A model generated the notes under the pieces. The model saw only the letters and a program-made list of their open reading frames with translations, did no database searches and was not told where the DNA came from. A stretch of 30,678 nt of DNA from JAVBMB01 sp031552995 (lineage in GTDB: Bacteria; Bacillota; Clostridia; Oscillospirales; Butyricicoccaceae). The stretch covers positions 1 through 30,678 of the forward strand of contig JAVBMB010000077.1 in NCBI GenBank assembly GCA_031552995.1. Direction: 5' to 3'. A program made the translations under genes and the position numbers. Shown here one piece after another: positions 1-7,808 of the stretch (the first letter of the stretch is position 1; each line of letters begins with the position of its first letter).

Positions 1-258
1 TCTGTATTGGAACGACGTGCCGAAATCAAATGTCACCATCGATTTAAGGTAGTTGAAATACTGAACCGGCATCGGCTTGTCAAGCCCGTAAATCTGCATC
101 ATGGTCGCGCGGGCGACCGGATCCGACACAAGCTCCTTCGACAGCATGGAGAGCGGGTCGCCGGGTATCAGCCGGAAGAGAAAGAAGTTGAACGTGACGA
201 CAAACAGAAACACGAACACCGTGTAGCCCAGCCGTCTCATCAGATAGCGTATACTCAC
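1..258 (-). CDS. Peptide ABC transporter permease, DppB/OppB type (N-terminal part, cut by window edge)
   Basis: Inner-membrane permease subunit of an oligopeptide/dipeptide ABC importer. Only the first 86 codons are present. The translation starts with a charged MRRLGY stretch followed by one hydrophobic helix and the hallmark RLIPGDP motif that closes the first membrane segment in DppB/OppB proteins. After it comes the usual periplasmic-side segment with YGLDKPMPVQY and FDFGTS. I chose the GTG at 258 because a GGGGG purine run lies 11 bases upstream; the ATG at 240 has no Shine-Dalgarno. The gene follows the binding-protein gene on the same strand with a 120-bp gap that contains a strong hairpin, so both are probably one operon. 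Substrate cannot be read from this fragment; peptides are inferred from the partner. Confidence 0.88.
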   Translation of the reverse strand, partial: MSIRYLMRRLGYTVFVFLFVVTFNFFLFRLIPGDPLSMLSKELVSDPVARATMMQIYGLDKPMPVQYFNYLKSMVTFDFGTSFQYR

Positions 259-327
259 AGTGGGATCATCCCCCTTATACCAAGGATTACGGAGGGCGCC
301 GGCGCTGCCGCCGTGCCCCCGTACTGT

Positions 328-362
328 TTTGGGCCCGCAAGTTATCAGCCTGCGGGCCCAAA
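328..362 (-). terminator. Intercistronic hairpin between binding protein and permease
   Basis: A 12-bp perfect stem (328-339 with 351-362, core GGGCCCGCA) with an 11-base loop. Neither strand has a T-run after it, so it is more likely an mRNA-stabilising or partial-attenuation structure than a full terminator. Such hairpins behind binding-protein genes commonly allow more binding protein than permease to be made; that role is inferred here. Confidence 0.6.
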
Positions 363-378
363 CGCGCTGTGCGTTACA

Positions 379-2079
379 TTATTTGGGCTGAAGTGTCAGA
401 CGGGTATAGTAGTTCCATACGCCGCCTTCGCCGCCGAGGTCGCGCTTATAACCGTCCCACTTGTCGGAGTTATGGGCGCTGAGGCCGATGTTTGTATACA
501 AAATCAGATACGGGCAGTCCTCATAGCAAATCTTGACCGCGTCTTTTACCACGGCATAGCGCTCGTCATAGTCGATAAGCAGCTTCTGCTTTTCGTAAAG
601 GGCATCGTATTCGGGGTTGCTGTACCAGCAGTCGCTGCGGCCGCCGAAGCGCTGCTCGCTTGTGATGACCGACAGCGCATAGCTCGGGTCTGTCGTTCCG
701 GGCGACCAGCCCCAGATGTACATATCGGTGTCGAAGCCCTGCTGCTCGATAATCTCGCCCTGACGGCCGGAGTCGACGAAGTCAATCGTTGTGTTTATGC
801 CGACCTCCTTAAGGCACTGCTGTATGATGAGGGCCTGGTCACGATAGTCACCCTCGATGACGGTGAAGCGGAAGTCGAGCTTTCTGCCGTCCTTATCCTG
901 ACGGATGCCGTCGCTGCCGACGGTGTAGCCGTGCTCGTCAAGCAGGGCCTTTGCCTTTTCGGGGCTGAACTCGCGATAGACGCCCTCTGCCTTAAGGTCG
1001 ACCCACCACTCGGTGCAGAAGCTGGCGACAAGGCTCTTCTCAACGGTGCCAAGCCCGCCCAGCGCATACTCGATAATACGGTCGTAGTCGATGGCATAGT
1101 CGATGGCCTGCTTGATATACTTGTCAAATATCAGCGGGTTGCCCTTGGACTCGGGGTCCTGCCAGCAGTTGAAGCCGAGCTCATAGAATGTCTGCCCCTT
1201 GTAGCGCAGCGCCGTGATGCCGGGCGCGCTCTTTGCGGCTTCTTCCTGATTGGCCTTTATGCCGCAATAGTCGATTTCGCCGGCGGCAAGGGCCTGATAC
1301 ATCGTGTCGTCATTTGTATAGACGATGAACATCAGCCTGTCTATGCCGGGGCGGCCGTTCCAATACTCGTCATTGGCGACGAACTCGACATATTCGTCCA
1401 TCTTGTCCCCGACGAACTTGAACGGGCCGGTGCCGATGCATTCGGCGCCGTCATAGGCCAGCATGGCGTCTTTTGTGTCGGCATACTTGCCGTAGATATG
1501 CTCGGGCACTATGTAGATAAACGACGCCAGCGTGTCGGACTTCGGCTGTTCGGTTATCAGCTGCACGGTATAGTCGTCAACCTTGTTGATTTTAAACTCC
1601 TTGACCTGGGTATAGCGGTTTGTCTCAAGGTCAAGCGTTTTTTGATAGGTGAACACGACGTCATCGGCGTTAAAAGCCTCGCCGTCATGCCACTTTACGT
1701 CTTTACGCAGATAAAATGTCCATGTCAGCCCGTCGTCGCTGACCTCCCATTTTTCAGCCAGCCGGCCCTCAAGCTTGTTGTCCAGGCCATAGTCGCACAG
1801 CGGCTCGTAAAGCTGGTTGAGGTACACTGTCGATGTAATGGAATAGCCATATGTCATCGCGTTTTTTGTATCCGGCCACCAGTAGTTAAATCCGTAACGG
1901 AATATCTGCTCTTCATCGGGCGGCGGAGGGGTCGTCGGAGGGGTTGTTCCCGTATCTCCGCTTGTAGGGGGAGTCGTAGTTGAAGTCGGCGGGGTTGTTC
2001 CTCCGGTCGGGTCGCAGGCGGTCGCCAGCATTGTGAATGCCAGCATAAGCGCCAGCATAAGCGCAAGACGTCTTCTCAT
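379..2079 (-). CDS. Oligopeptide-binding lipoprotein of an ABC importer (SBP family 5)
   Basis: Extracytoplasmic solute-binding protein (566 aa) that captures peptides and delivers them to the permease encoded next. Residues 1-22 form a lipoprotein signal (MRRR, hydrophobic core, then ATAC with Cys22 as lipidation site). Residues 23-58 are a Pro/Thr/Gly-rich low-complexity linker that tethers the domain away from the membrane. The rest matches family 5 binding proteins: YEPLCDYGLDNKLEGRLAEKWEVSDDG-like start split over the N-lobe, then FYLRKDVKWHDG, ADDVVFTYQ, GTGPFKF, and near the end GWSPGTTDP. The start at 2079 is set by AAAGGGAG seven bases upstream and by the signal peptide; a longer reading frame upstream runs through the promoter. 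Substrate is inferred to be peptides. Neighbouring D-peptide hydrolases suggest cell-wall-type peptides. Confidence 0.93.
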   Translation of the reverse strand: MRRRLALMLALMLAFTMLATACDPTGGTTPPTSTTTPPTSGDTGTTPPTTPPPPDEEQIFRYGFNYWWPDTKNAMTYGYSITSTVYLNQLYEPLCDYGLDNKLEGRLAEKWEVSDDGLTWTFYLRKDVKWHDGEAFNADDVVFTYQKTLDLETNRYTQVKEFKINKVDDYTVQLITEQPKSDTLASFIYIVPEHIYGKYADTKDAMLAYDGAECIGTGPFKFVGDKMDEYVEFVANDEYWNGRPGIDRLMFIVYTNDDTMYQALAAGEIDYCGIKANQEEAAKSAPGITALRYKGQTFYELGFNCWQDPESKGNPLIFDKYIKQAIDYAIDYDRIIEYALGGLGTVEKSLVASFCTEWWVDLKAEGVYREFSPEKAKALLDEHGYTVGSDGIRQDKDGRKLDFRFTVIEGDYRDQALIIQQCLKEVGINTTIDFVDSGRQGEIIEQQGFDTDMYIWGWSPGTTDPSYALSVITSEQRFGGRSDCWYSNPEYDALYEKQKLLIDYDERYAVVKDAVKICYEDCPYLILYTNIGLSAHNSDKWDGYKRDLGGEGGVWNYYTRLTLQPK

Positions 2080-2134
2080 CTGATTTCTCCCTTTCTTTTC
2101 AATAGTGTTAACAATTGGCTTTCCTTGTATAATA

Positions 2135-2163
2135 ATTATAACAGCCGCCATGATATTAGTCAA
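2135..2163 (-). promoter_or_regulatory. Sigma-A promoter of the binding-protein gene
   Basis: On the minus strand TTGACT (2163-2158) is followed after exactly 17 bases by TATAAT (2140-2135), a near-perfect housekeeping promoter. The transcript leader would be about 50 bases. Confidence 0.85.
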
Positions 2164-2274
2164 CAAAAAGCAACAATATGGACAGGTCATCCGCCGTATT
2201 TAACTAATATTTATGCATTTTGCACAATCCCTCTCTCCCATAACCGTCATGATGCATCGCGGCGGCGCTGTAAT

Positions 2275-2291
2275 CATTTCATAATGAAATG
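2275..2291. promoter_or_regulatory. Perfect 8-bp dyad in the divergent intergenic region
   Basis: CATTTCAT and ATGAAATG flank a single A, between the divergent promoters of the binding-protein gene and the D-aminoacylase gene. Size and position fit a repressor operator, but no regulator gene is next to it. The rest of 2080-2474 holds only the two promoters. Confidence 0.35.
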
Positions 2292-2361
2292 CATATCACA
2301 GCGAAGCATTGCGGCAGAATACGGCTTGTGTTTCTTTTTCGCTAAGAAGGGCTGGTATCGC

Positions 2362-2390
2362 TTGCCGCGCTTATATTCACAGTGTATAAT
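2362..2390 (+). promoter_or_regulatory. Sigma-A promoter of the D-aminoacylase operon
   Basis: TTGCCG (2362-2367), a 17-base spacer and a consensus TATAAT (2385-2390). It lies about 85 bases before the start codon at 2475. Confidence 0.65.
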
Positions 2391-2474
2391 ATATGCGGCA
2401 GCCTGTGCCCGCACGCCCATTTTGTTTCTCATCAGCGCGGCAGCGGCGCGGGCTTATACGAAAGGAGCTTACTC

Positions 2475-4049
2475 ATGCACGATTTTGTAATCAAAAACGC
2501 GCGGATTTACGACGGTGCCGGTACGCCGGCTTTCCCGGGGGATTTGGCCGTAAAAAACGGCCGCATCAGCCAAATAGCGCGACATATAGACGCCGCGTGC
2601 CCGATTGTCGACGCCGCCGGTCTGGCGCTGTCGCCCGGCTTTATCGACCCCCACAGCCATTCCGACGGTGTGCTTGAGAGCTGGCCGTCATCATACTACA
2701 AGCTCGAGCAGGGGATCACAACCGAAGTGACCGGCTCGTGCGGCGCGTCGCGCGCGCCGGTTTCCCGGCAGTTTCCCGATACAAGCCTGCGTATACTCGC
2801 ATCCGGCGGCGGTGACATAAACCCCGACGATTACAGCACGTTTGCCGCCTATATGCGCCGCATGAATATCAGCTTCGGCCCGAACATCGCCATGCAGGTG
2901 GGGCACAGCACGCTGCGCGCCGCCGTCAGCGGCATTGCCGACAGGCCGCTGACACCCGGCGAGATGGACGCCATGCGCGCCCATGTCGAGGAGGCGATGC
3001 AGGCCGGCGCGATGGGCGTTTCGTTCGGCCTTATCTACCCGCCCGGCTCGTACGGCGACGAGCGCGAGCTGACCGAGCTTGTCAAAATCGTCGCGCGTTA
3101 CGGCGGCACATTCACAATACATATGCGCAACGAAAGCAGCGGCCTGCTCGAATCGGTCGCCGAGGTCATCCGCATGTCGGAGACGACCGGCTGCCGCGCC
3201 GTTATATCCCACCACAAGGCATCCGGCAAAAGGAACCACGGCCTGACGGCCCGCTCGCTTGAGCTTGTCGACAGCGCCGTGGCGCGCGGATGCGATATAT
3301 ACCTCGACCAGTATCCGTACACCGCCTCGAGTACCGGCATGGACACTATGATTCCCGGCGGTCTGCACACAATGGGCACGGACAGGCTTGTGCGGATGAT
3401 GTCGGAGCCGAGCGGCCGGGCGGAGCTTCGGTCAGCGATTGAAAAAGACCGCGGCGTCGAGGCGGGCGGCGACCTTGCCGCGACGATGGATTATGTCATG
3501 GTCGCCACGAGCGACTCGCACCCCGGGTACAGCGGCAGGATGCTGCTTGATATCGCGCGCGAAAAGGATATGGACATCTGCGAGCTGCTTTTCGACACGC
3601 TTCGCGACGACCGCCTCAGCACCGGCGCGATATTCTTTTCGATGTGCGAAGAGGATGTCGAGCGCGTCATGAAATATCCGCGCGTCATGATAGGCACCGA
3701 CGGGCTGTTCACCGGCGACGAGTTCGCGCACCCGCGCGCGTTCGGCACATTTCCGCGGTTTTTGGGCAGATATGTCCGCGACCGCGGCATCATGCCGCTT
3801 GAAGAGGCAATCCGCCGCATAACGTCGATGCCGGCCGGTGTGTTCGGGTTCCAAAGCAAGGGCCTGCTGCGCGAGGGCATGGACGCCGACCTGACGCTGT
3901 TTGACCCCGAGGTGATTATCGACAACGCCGACTATGTCAGCTACAACGCCAAATGCACCGGGCTTGCCGCCGTCTATGTAGACGGGCGCGAGGCCGTGCG
4001 CGACGCCGTGTGGAACGGCAAGATGTTCGGCCGGCTGCTGTCGCGCTAG
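2475..4049 (+). CDS. N-acyl-D-amino-acid deacylase (D-aminoacylase, amidohydrolase family)
   Basis: Cytosolic metal-dependent amidohydrolase (524 aa) expected to remove the acyl group from N-acyl-D-amino acids or D-residue peptides. The fold is readable: an N-terminal beta-sandwich (VIKNARIYDGAG), the metal motif DPHSHSD with His60 and His62, then TGSCGAS with Cys89, the family's cysteine metal ligand. Next come TIHMRNES and ISHHKASG (metal histidines), and GTDG with the catalytic Asp near residue 410. The end GMDADLTLFDP is the usual return to the beta-sandwich. Family members are about 480-530 aa, so it is full length. The start is fixed by AAAGGAGC seven bases upstream; a longer frame lacks any ribosome site. 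It heads a plus-strand operon with the LD-carboxypeptidase and a GNAT enzyme. The exact substrate cannot be told from sequence; dihydropyrimidinase-like or prolidase-like activity is less likely given the Cys motif. Confidence 0.88.
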   Translation: MHDFVIKNARIYDGAGTPAFPGDLAVKNGRISQIARHIDAACPIVDAAGLALSPGFIDPHSHSDGVLESWPSSYYKLEQGITTEVTGSCGASRAPVSRQFPDTSLRILASGGGDINPDDYSTFAAYMRRMNISFGPNIAMQVGHSTLRAAVSGIADRPLTPGEMDAMRAHVEEAMQAGAMGVSFGLIYPPGSYGDERELTELVKIVARYGGTFTIHMRNESSGLLESVAEVIRMSETTGCRAVISHHKASGKRNHGLTARSLELVDSAVARGCDIYLDQYPYTASSTGMDTMIPGGLHTMGTDRLVRMMSEPSGRAELRSAIEKDRGVEAGGDLAATMDYVMVATSDSHPGYSGRMLLDIAREKDMDICELLFDTLRDDRLSTGAIFFSMCEEDVERVMKYPRVMIGTDGLFTGDEFAHPRAFGTFPRFLGRYVRDRGIMPLEEAIRRITSMPAGVFGFQSKGLLREGMDADLTLFDPEVIIDNADYVSYNAKCTGLAAVYVDGREAVRDAVWNGKMFGRLLSR

Positions 4050-4091
4050 GCTTGCCTGTGCCGCATTAACAGATATAAAGGAGATACCGAT

Positions 4092-5003
4092 ATGATTATC
4101 CCAAAGCCTCTTCGTCCCGGCTCGCGCATCGCTCTGCTTAGCGCATCGGGCGGCGCGCCCCCGACGATTGACAAAACAACCGCCGCCGTCAGGCGACTTG
4201 GGCTCGAGCCTGTCGTGTTCCCCAGCGCCACGTCCCGCTACGGCTATCTTGGCGGCACGGATGAGATGCGCGCCGCCGACCTGAACGCCGCATTTGCCGA
4301 CTGCTCCATAGACGGCATAGTGTGCTCCCGCGGCGGGTACGGCGCGGCAAGGATTCTTCCGATGCTGGACACCGACATGATAGCGAAAAATCCCAAGCCG
4401 CTGTTCGGCTACAGCGATGTGACCGCGCTGCATATCATGCTGGATAATCTCGGCATAGGCTCGTTCCACACGCCCATGCCGTCGACCGAGTGGGTGAAGG
4501 AGCTGGACGAATACACCGAGGGCTGGCTGCGCGATATGCTGTTCGGGCAGGAAAGGCGTGACGTCACAAACCCTTCCGGCGCCGCGCCGATGCGCACACT
4601 TGTTCCCGGCAAGGCCCGAGGACGCATGACAGGCGGCAACCTGTCGCTGCTCGCGGCCTCTCTCGCCACCCCGTGGGAGGTTGAAACCTCCGGCAAAATC
4701 CTGTTCATCGAGGAGGTCGGCGAGTTCCCCTACCGCGTCGACCGTATGCTCGTTCAGCTTCGTGACAGCGGCAAGCTCGGCGCTTGCGCCGGCATAGTGC
4801 TGGGCGCTTTTACCGACTGCGTCGCCGCCGAGCCGGAACGCAGCCTGACGCTTGAGCAGGTCATTGACGACATTGTAAAGCCTCTCGGCGTGCCGGCTGT
4901 GACCGGGCTTGTGTGCGGACACTGCCTGCCTACGGCGTCGCTGCCTATGGGCCGCATATTTACACTGGATGCCACCGCCGCCGTGCTTACCGTCGGCGAC
5001 TGA
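4092..5003 (+). CDS. LD-carboxypeptidase, peptidase family S66 (LdcA/MccF type)
   Basis: Serine peptidase (303 aa) of the family that removes the terminal D-Ala from murein tetrapeptides in the cytosol during wall recycling, or cleaves microcin-type conjugates (MccF branch). The catalytic triad is visible: Ser108 in GYSDVTAL, a Glu at 207 in LFIEEVGE, and His276 in CGHC. The substrate-binding RGGYG motif is at 80-84, and MTGGNLSLL precedes the second domain. There is no signal peptide. AAAGGAG lies seven bases before the ATG. It starts 43 bp after the D-aminoacylase, so they are probably cotranscribed. Together they could dismantle imported peptides carrying D-residues. MccF-like detoxification is the alternative; sequence alone does not decide. 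Confidence 0.9.
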   Translation: MIIPKPLRPGSRIALLSASGGAPPTIDKTTAAVRRLGLEPVVFPSATSRYGYLGGTDEMRAADLNAAFADCSIDGIVCSRGGYGAARILPMLDTDMIAKNPKPLFGYSDVTALHIMLDNLGIGSFHTPMPSTEWVKELDEYTEGWLRDMLFGQERRDVTNPSGAAPMRTLVPGKARGRMTGGNLSLLAASLATPWEVETSGKILFIEEVGEFPYRVDRMLVQLRDSGKLGACAGIVLGAFTDCVAAEPERSLTLEQVIDDIVKPLGVPAVTGLVCGHCLPTASLPMGRIFTLDATAAVLTVGD

Positions 5004-5045
5004 TTTTTGCGCGGCACCGGTTGCCGTACGAAAGGAGCTGTGCCT

Positions 5046-5624
5046 ATGCTGGATAAAAGCGTCGCCTGCTTTGATGTGCTGATGCACAGGAGATGTAACT
5101 CTGCCCTGCCGGAGGTCACATTGCCGTTCGGCTTTGAGTTTGCGCTCTTCACGCCCGGGGATGAGAAAGCCTGGGCAAAAATCGAGACGTCGGTTTTGGA
5201 GTTTTCTGACGAGCTTGATGCCCTGATATACTTTCAGAAGGGCTATTTGCCATATCGCCAGGAGCTTGAACGCAGATGCCTTTTTATTCAAAACAGCGAC
5301 GGGGAAAAAATCGCGACGGCCACCGTGTGGTGGTTTTACAGCGGCAAACGCCGCGACCCATGGCTCGACTGGGTTGCGGTCAGGCCGGATTATCAGGGGC
5401 TGGGTCTGGGGAAGGCGATAATAGCAAAAAGTATAGAGCTGATGGCCGAAATCGAGGGCGACAGGGACTTTTATCTGCACACCCAGACATGGAGCCACAA
5501 GGCGATAAGAATCTATCAGAAGCTTGGGTTTTATATAACCGATAGAACCGACCTGTTCAGGTATTCAAACGAAAATTACGAAAAAGCCATTGAGGTTCTC
5601 AAAGCCGTCGGCGCCGCACATTAA
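5046..5624 (+). CDS. GNAT-family N-acetyltransferase
   Basis: Small cytosolic acyl-CoA-dependent N-acetyltransferase (192 aa). The acetyl-CoA motif is clear: DWVAVRPDYQGLGLGKAII (about residues 112-130) with the QGLGLGK pyrophosphate loop, followed by LHTQTWSHKAIRIYQKLGF, the standard motif B with N/H-kAi-x-lY-x-k-lGF. The start is set by AAAGGAG eight bases before the ATG at 5046. It lies 42 bp after the LD-carboxypeptidase gene on the same strand, so it may modify an amine released by the preceding enzymes, for example a D-amino acid or diaminopimelate peptide. The acceptor is unknown. Confidence 0.85.
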   Translation: MLDKSVACFDVLMHRRCNSALPEVTLPFGFEFALFTPGDEKAWAKIETSVLEFSDELDALIYFQKGYLPYRQELERRCLFIQNSDGEKIATATVWWFYSGKRRDPWLDWVAVRPDYQGLGLGKAIIAKSIELMAEIEGDRDFYLHTQTWSHKAIRIYQKLGFYITDRTDLFRYSNENYEKAIEVLKAVGAAH

Positions 5625-5640
5625 ACGCTTCTGAAGCAAT

Positions 5641-5673
5641 ACAGCCGGGAGAAACGGTGTTTCTCCCGGCTGT
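5641..5673 (+). terminator. Hairpin after the GNAT gene
   Basis: A 14-bp perfect stem (ACAGCCGGGAGAAA, 5641-5654, with 5660-5673) and a five-base loop, 16 bp after the stop codon. There is no T-run behind it; instead the structured repeat element begins directly at 5674. Confidence 0.65.
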
Positions 5674-5858
5674 CAGTTTGTCGAACAAGCAGAGAGCGCT
5701 CTGCTTTTTTCGCTAGCCAATCAGATTTTCCGCGGACATGTGCCGCGGAAAATCACCTTAGCCCGCCCATTTTTTACGCATAAAATGGGTGAAATCCGGC
5801 CCGCTGGCCGGAACCGGCTAAATGTCTGAAAACCCCGCGGGGTTTTCAGACAGATTCA
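5674..5858 (+). repeat. Structured intergenic repeat, type A, copy 1
   Basis: About 185 bp, clearly homologous to 13,521-13,703. It starts CAGTTTGTCGAA directly after a gene-end hairpin. Stems in order: 5688-5705 (AGCAGAG/CTCTGCT, followed by a T-run, a true intrinsic terminator), 5725-5735 with 5743-5753, 5764-5773 with 5782-5791, 5803-5808 with 5813-5818, and a 14-bp palindrome arm 5823-5836 with 5839-5852. Against copy 2 the A5769-T5786 pair becomes G-C, and T5825-A5850 becomes C-G, so pairing is kept while sequence changes. The last part lies inside the 3' end of the serine hydrolase gene on the minus strand and supplies its final codons and stop. Confidence 0.8.
5688..5710 (+). terminator. 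Intrinsic terminator inside repeat copy 1
   Basis: Stem AGCAGAG/CTCTGCT with loop AGCG followed by TTTTT. It would stop plus-strand transcription from the D-aminoacylase operon. Confidence 0.7.
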
Positions 5859-6870
5859 CAGCAGCAAGCACCGCCTCAAGCGACGGATATGTGTTCGTCT
5901 CGACATTCGCAAGCGACGAGACCGCAATTTTCTCCTTGGGGAAATATACCGTAAAGAAATCGACGCCAAAATCCCCGCCAACGGCATAATAAGCCGTGGC
6001 CCCGCCCTTATCACAGCGGAATACGCCCAGGCCGCAGCTCTTCGCCCCGCCGAGCCGCGCCTGCGGCTTCAAAAACGCCTGAAGCGTGCCGGGCGACAGC
6101 AGCCGCCCGGCAAAAACAGCGCGCCAAAGCTTATCCAAATCCCCGGCGCAGGTGTATAGCCCGCCGTCGGAGCCGCCCACAACCGGCAGGCTGAAAATAT
6201 TCGTGCGGACCTGTCCCGACTCCTCGTCCGTGATATACCCGAGCGCCGTGTTCCCCGGCAGGCTGTCCGCGCGATAAAACCCCGTGCGCTTAAGCCCGGC
6301 CGGCGCAATAATCTCATCGGCCACATAACTCTGATACCGCCTCCCGCTCACCGCCTCGACAACGAGCCCCAGCATCACGAACCCGGCGTTTGAATACCCA
6401 AAGCGCACCCCTGGCTCAAACTTCTGCTCACGCGGCCTAATCATCTGCAAATAATATTCCATATCCGTCCACAGATACACAGGATATTTATTGCACAGCT
6501 CCCGCTCCTGCGCGGCGCTGTCCGGCTGCTCCTCGTCAAGATAGTCGCCTATGCCGGACGTGTGCGTCAGCAGGTGAAAAATTGTGACGCCGCGGTTGAT
6601 TTTTCCCAGGTCATACGGCAGCACGTTCCACAGCCTGTCCTCAAGCGACAGCTTTTTTTCGTCAATCAGCCTGCACACCGCAAGCCCGGTGAAAAGCTTT
6701 GTGCCCGAGGCAATCGCAAACACGGTGTCTGTGTTTATTTCAAGCTTCTCGCTGCGGTTTCGGTATCCGCCGCATTTTTCAAACAGGATTCCGTTTTCGT
6801 CCGACACGGTGAACACGCCGGAATAATCATCGGCCAGCTTTTGGTTCTTCCATATCATTTCAATATTCAC
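5818..6870 (-). CDS. Serine hydrolase, beta-lactamase class C/DD-peptidase fold, cytosolic
   Basis: Penicillin-recognising serine hydrolase (350 aa, PF00144-like). The nucleophile motif is Ser55-Gly-Thr-Lys58, the tyrosine motif is Tyr159-Ser-Asn161 (FGYSNAGFVML), and LLTHTSGIGDY is the conserved helix between them. The third motif appears as VGGDFG rather than a canonical KTG or HSG. There is no signal peptide, so the protein is probably cytosolic and acts as an esterase, amidase or D-peptidase rather than as a secreted lactamase. The GTG start at 6870 is chosen for GGAGG seven bases upstream. The last 12 residues (from LSEN to FSDI) and the stop codon are encoded by repeat copy 1, so the C-terminus may have been rewritten by that element. 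It lies 107 bp downstream of the HAD gene on the same strand. Confidence 0.85.
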   Translation of the reverse strand: MNIEMIWKNQKLADDYSGVFTVSDENGILFEKCGGYRNRSEKLEINTDTVFAIASGTKLFTGLAVCRLIDEKKLSLEDRLWNVLPYDLGKINRGVTIFHLLTHTSGIGDYLDEEQPDSAAQERELCNKYPVYLWTDMEYYLQMIRPREQKFEPGVRFGYSNAGFVMLGLVVEAVSGRRYQSYVADEIIAPAGLKRTGFYRADSLPGNTALGYITDEESGQVRTNIFSLPVVGGSDGGLYTCAGDLDKLWRAVFAGRLLSPGTLQAFLKPQARLGGAKSCGLGVFRCDKGGATAYYAVGGDFGVDFFTVYFPKEKIAVSSLANVETNTYPSLEAVLAAVNLSENPAGFSDI

Positions 6871-6977
6871 AATTTTACCTCCGCACTGTACTGCCTGCTG
6901 CCGACCGGGGCCGCCGGGTAAAAGAAGCCCATAGATCCGCCCCAGCTTCACACATGTCCGCCCCCGCTGACCGCGCG

Positions 6978-7607
6978 CTACAAAAACCGCAGCAGCTCCC
7001 TTATATCCTCTGTGTCGACGGCGTGCGCCGCGGCGCGCCGCACATGGCTTTGCGCGTTCAGCGCAATCGCCTTCCCTACTGCGGCAAACATGCCGATGTC
7101 CGAGCCCCCGTCCCCGATGGCGACGCATTTTTGCGGGTCGGCACCGTACTGCGCCATAATCCGCTTCACGCGCTCGGCCTTGGTCTCAGCCGTTATCATC
7201 GCTGTTATTTTGCCGGTCATCACGCCGTTTTCCACGCCGTATTCGCTGGCAAACCATGTCTCAAAGCCGTGCGCCCCGGCCACAAGCCGCGCGACCGTAT
7301 CCGGCCCCGCCGACGCCATAACCGGGATATACCCCATGCGGCGCGCTTCGGCAAGGAACTCGCCAAGCCCGCCGATAATCGGCAGGTCGCGCAGGTTCTC
7401 GGCGATTTTTCTCACGTCAAGCCCGCGCATCATCGTGACGCGAAGCGCGTCGCCGCCCGCCCAGTCAACCTCGCCGCGCCGCTCGGCCTCTTCGGTTTCG
7501 GCAATCGCCGAGGCGTCGGCGCCGTTTAGCCGGCACAAAAACGCCCCGGAGTAATCATTCATTATAACCGTGCCGTCCATATCCAAAAACAGCAGCTTAT
7601 CCGGCAT
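6978..7607 (-). CDS. HAD-family phosphatase, SerB-like
   Basis: Haloacid-dehalogenase phosphatase (209 aa) most similar in layout to phosphoserine phosphatase. Motif I is LDMDGTV with nucleophile Asp9 and acid Asp11; a cap region follows; motif II is the Ser of MASAG; motif III is a Lys in the KAERVKR stretch; motif IV is IGDGGSDIGM. The length fits SerB-type enzymes. The start was set at 7607 because GAGGGGG is six bases upstream; an in-frame ATG two codons earlier would overlap the ribosome site. The substrate (phosphoserine or another small phosphate ester) is not certain. It probably shares a transcript with the serine hydrolase that follows. Confidence 0.85.
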   Translation of the reverse strand: MPDKLLFLDMDGTVIMNDYSGAFLCRLNGADASAIAETEEAERRGEVDWAGGDALRVTMMRGLDVRKIAENLRDLPIIGGLGEFLAEARRMGYIPVMASAGPDTVARLVAGAHGFETWFASEYGVENGVMTGKITAMITAETKAERVKRIMAQYGADPQKCVAIGDGGSDIGMFAAVGKAIALNAQSHVRRAAAHAVDTEDIRELLRFL

Positions 7608-7635
7608 ACCCATCCCCCTCAGCACATACAGCGCT

Positions 7636-7644
7636 ATCATACCA
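7636..7644 (-). promoter_or_regulatory. Extended -10 promoter of the HAD gene
   Basis: On the minus strand TGGTATGAT, an extended -10 motif, lies about 30 bases before the start codon. No good -35 is seen. Confidence 0.45.
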
Positions 7645-7719
7645 CGGCGCGGCGCAAAAATCCACACATGGTCGGCGCGCGATTGCCTGTTTTTTATCGG
7701 TAAAGGCCCCCCGGCGCGG

Positions 7720-7748
7720 TTGACATCACCGGCCGCGTGATATATCAT
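7720..7748 (+). promoter_or_regulatory. Sigma-A promoter of the class A-like/class C-like/dppA operon
   Basis: Consensus TTGACA (7720-7725), 17-base spacer, TATCAT (7743-7748). The start codon is 61 bases further on. Confidence 0.85.
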
Positions 7749-7808
7749 TGAAAATAGACGCATATGCCGTTCGGCAAATATGACCAGCTTAACTGGAGGG
7801 GTATTTTT

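Noticed and set aside
7..1983. Long open frame on the plus strand through the ABC transporter genes
   Set aside because: Antisense shadow of the binding-protein gene in GC-rich codons; it has no ribosome site and its protein is Val/Ala/Leu-rich without a recognisable domain.
3432..5498. 688-residue open frame on the minus strand
   Set aside because: Spans three well-supported plus-strand genes in antisense; His/Arg/Gly-rich composition typical of shadows.
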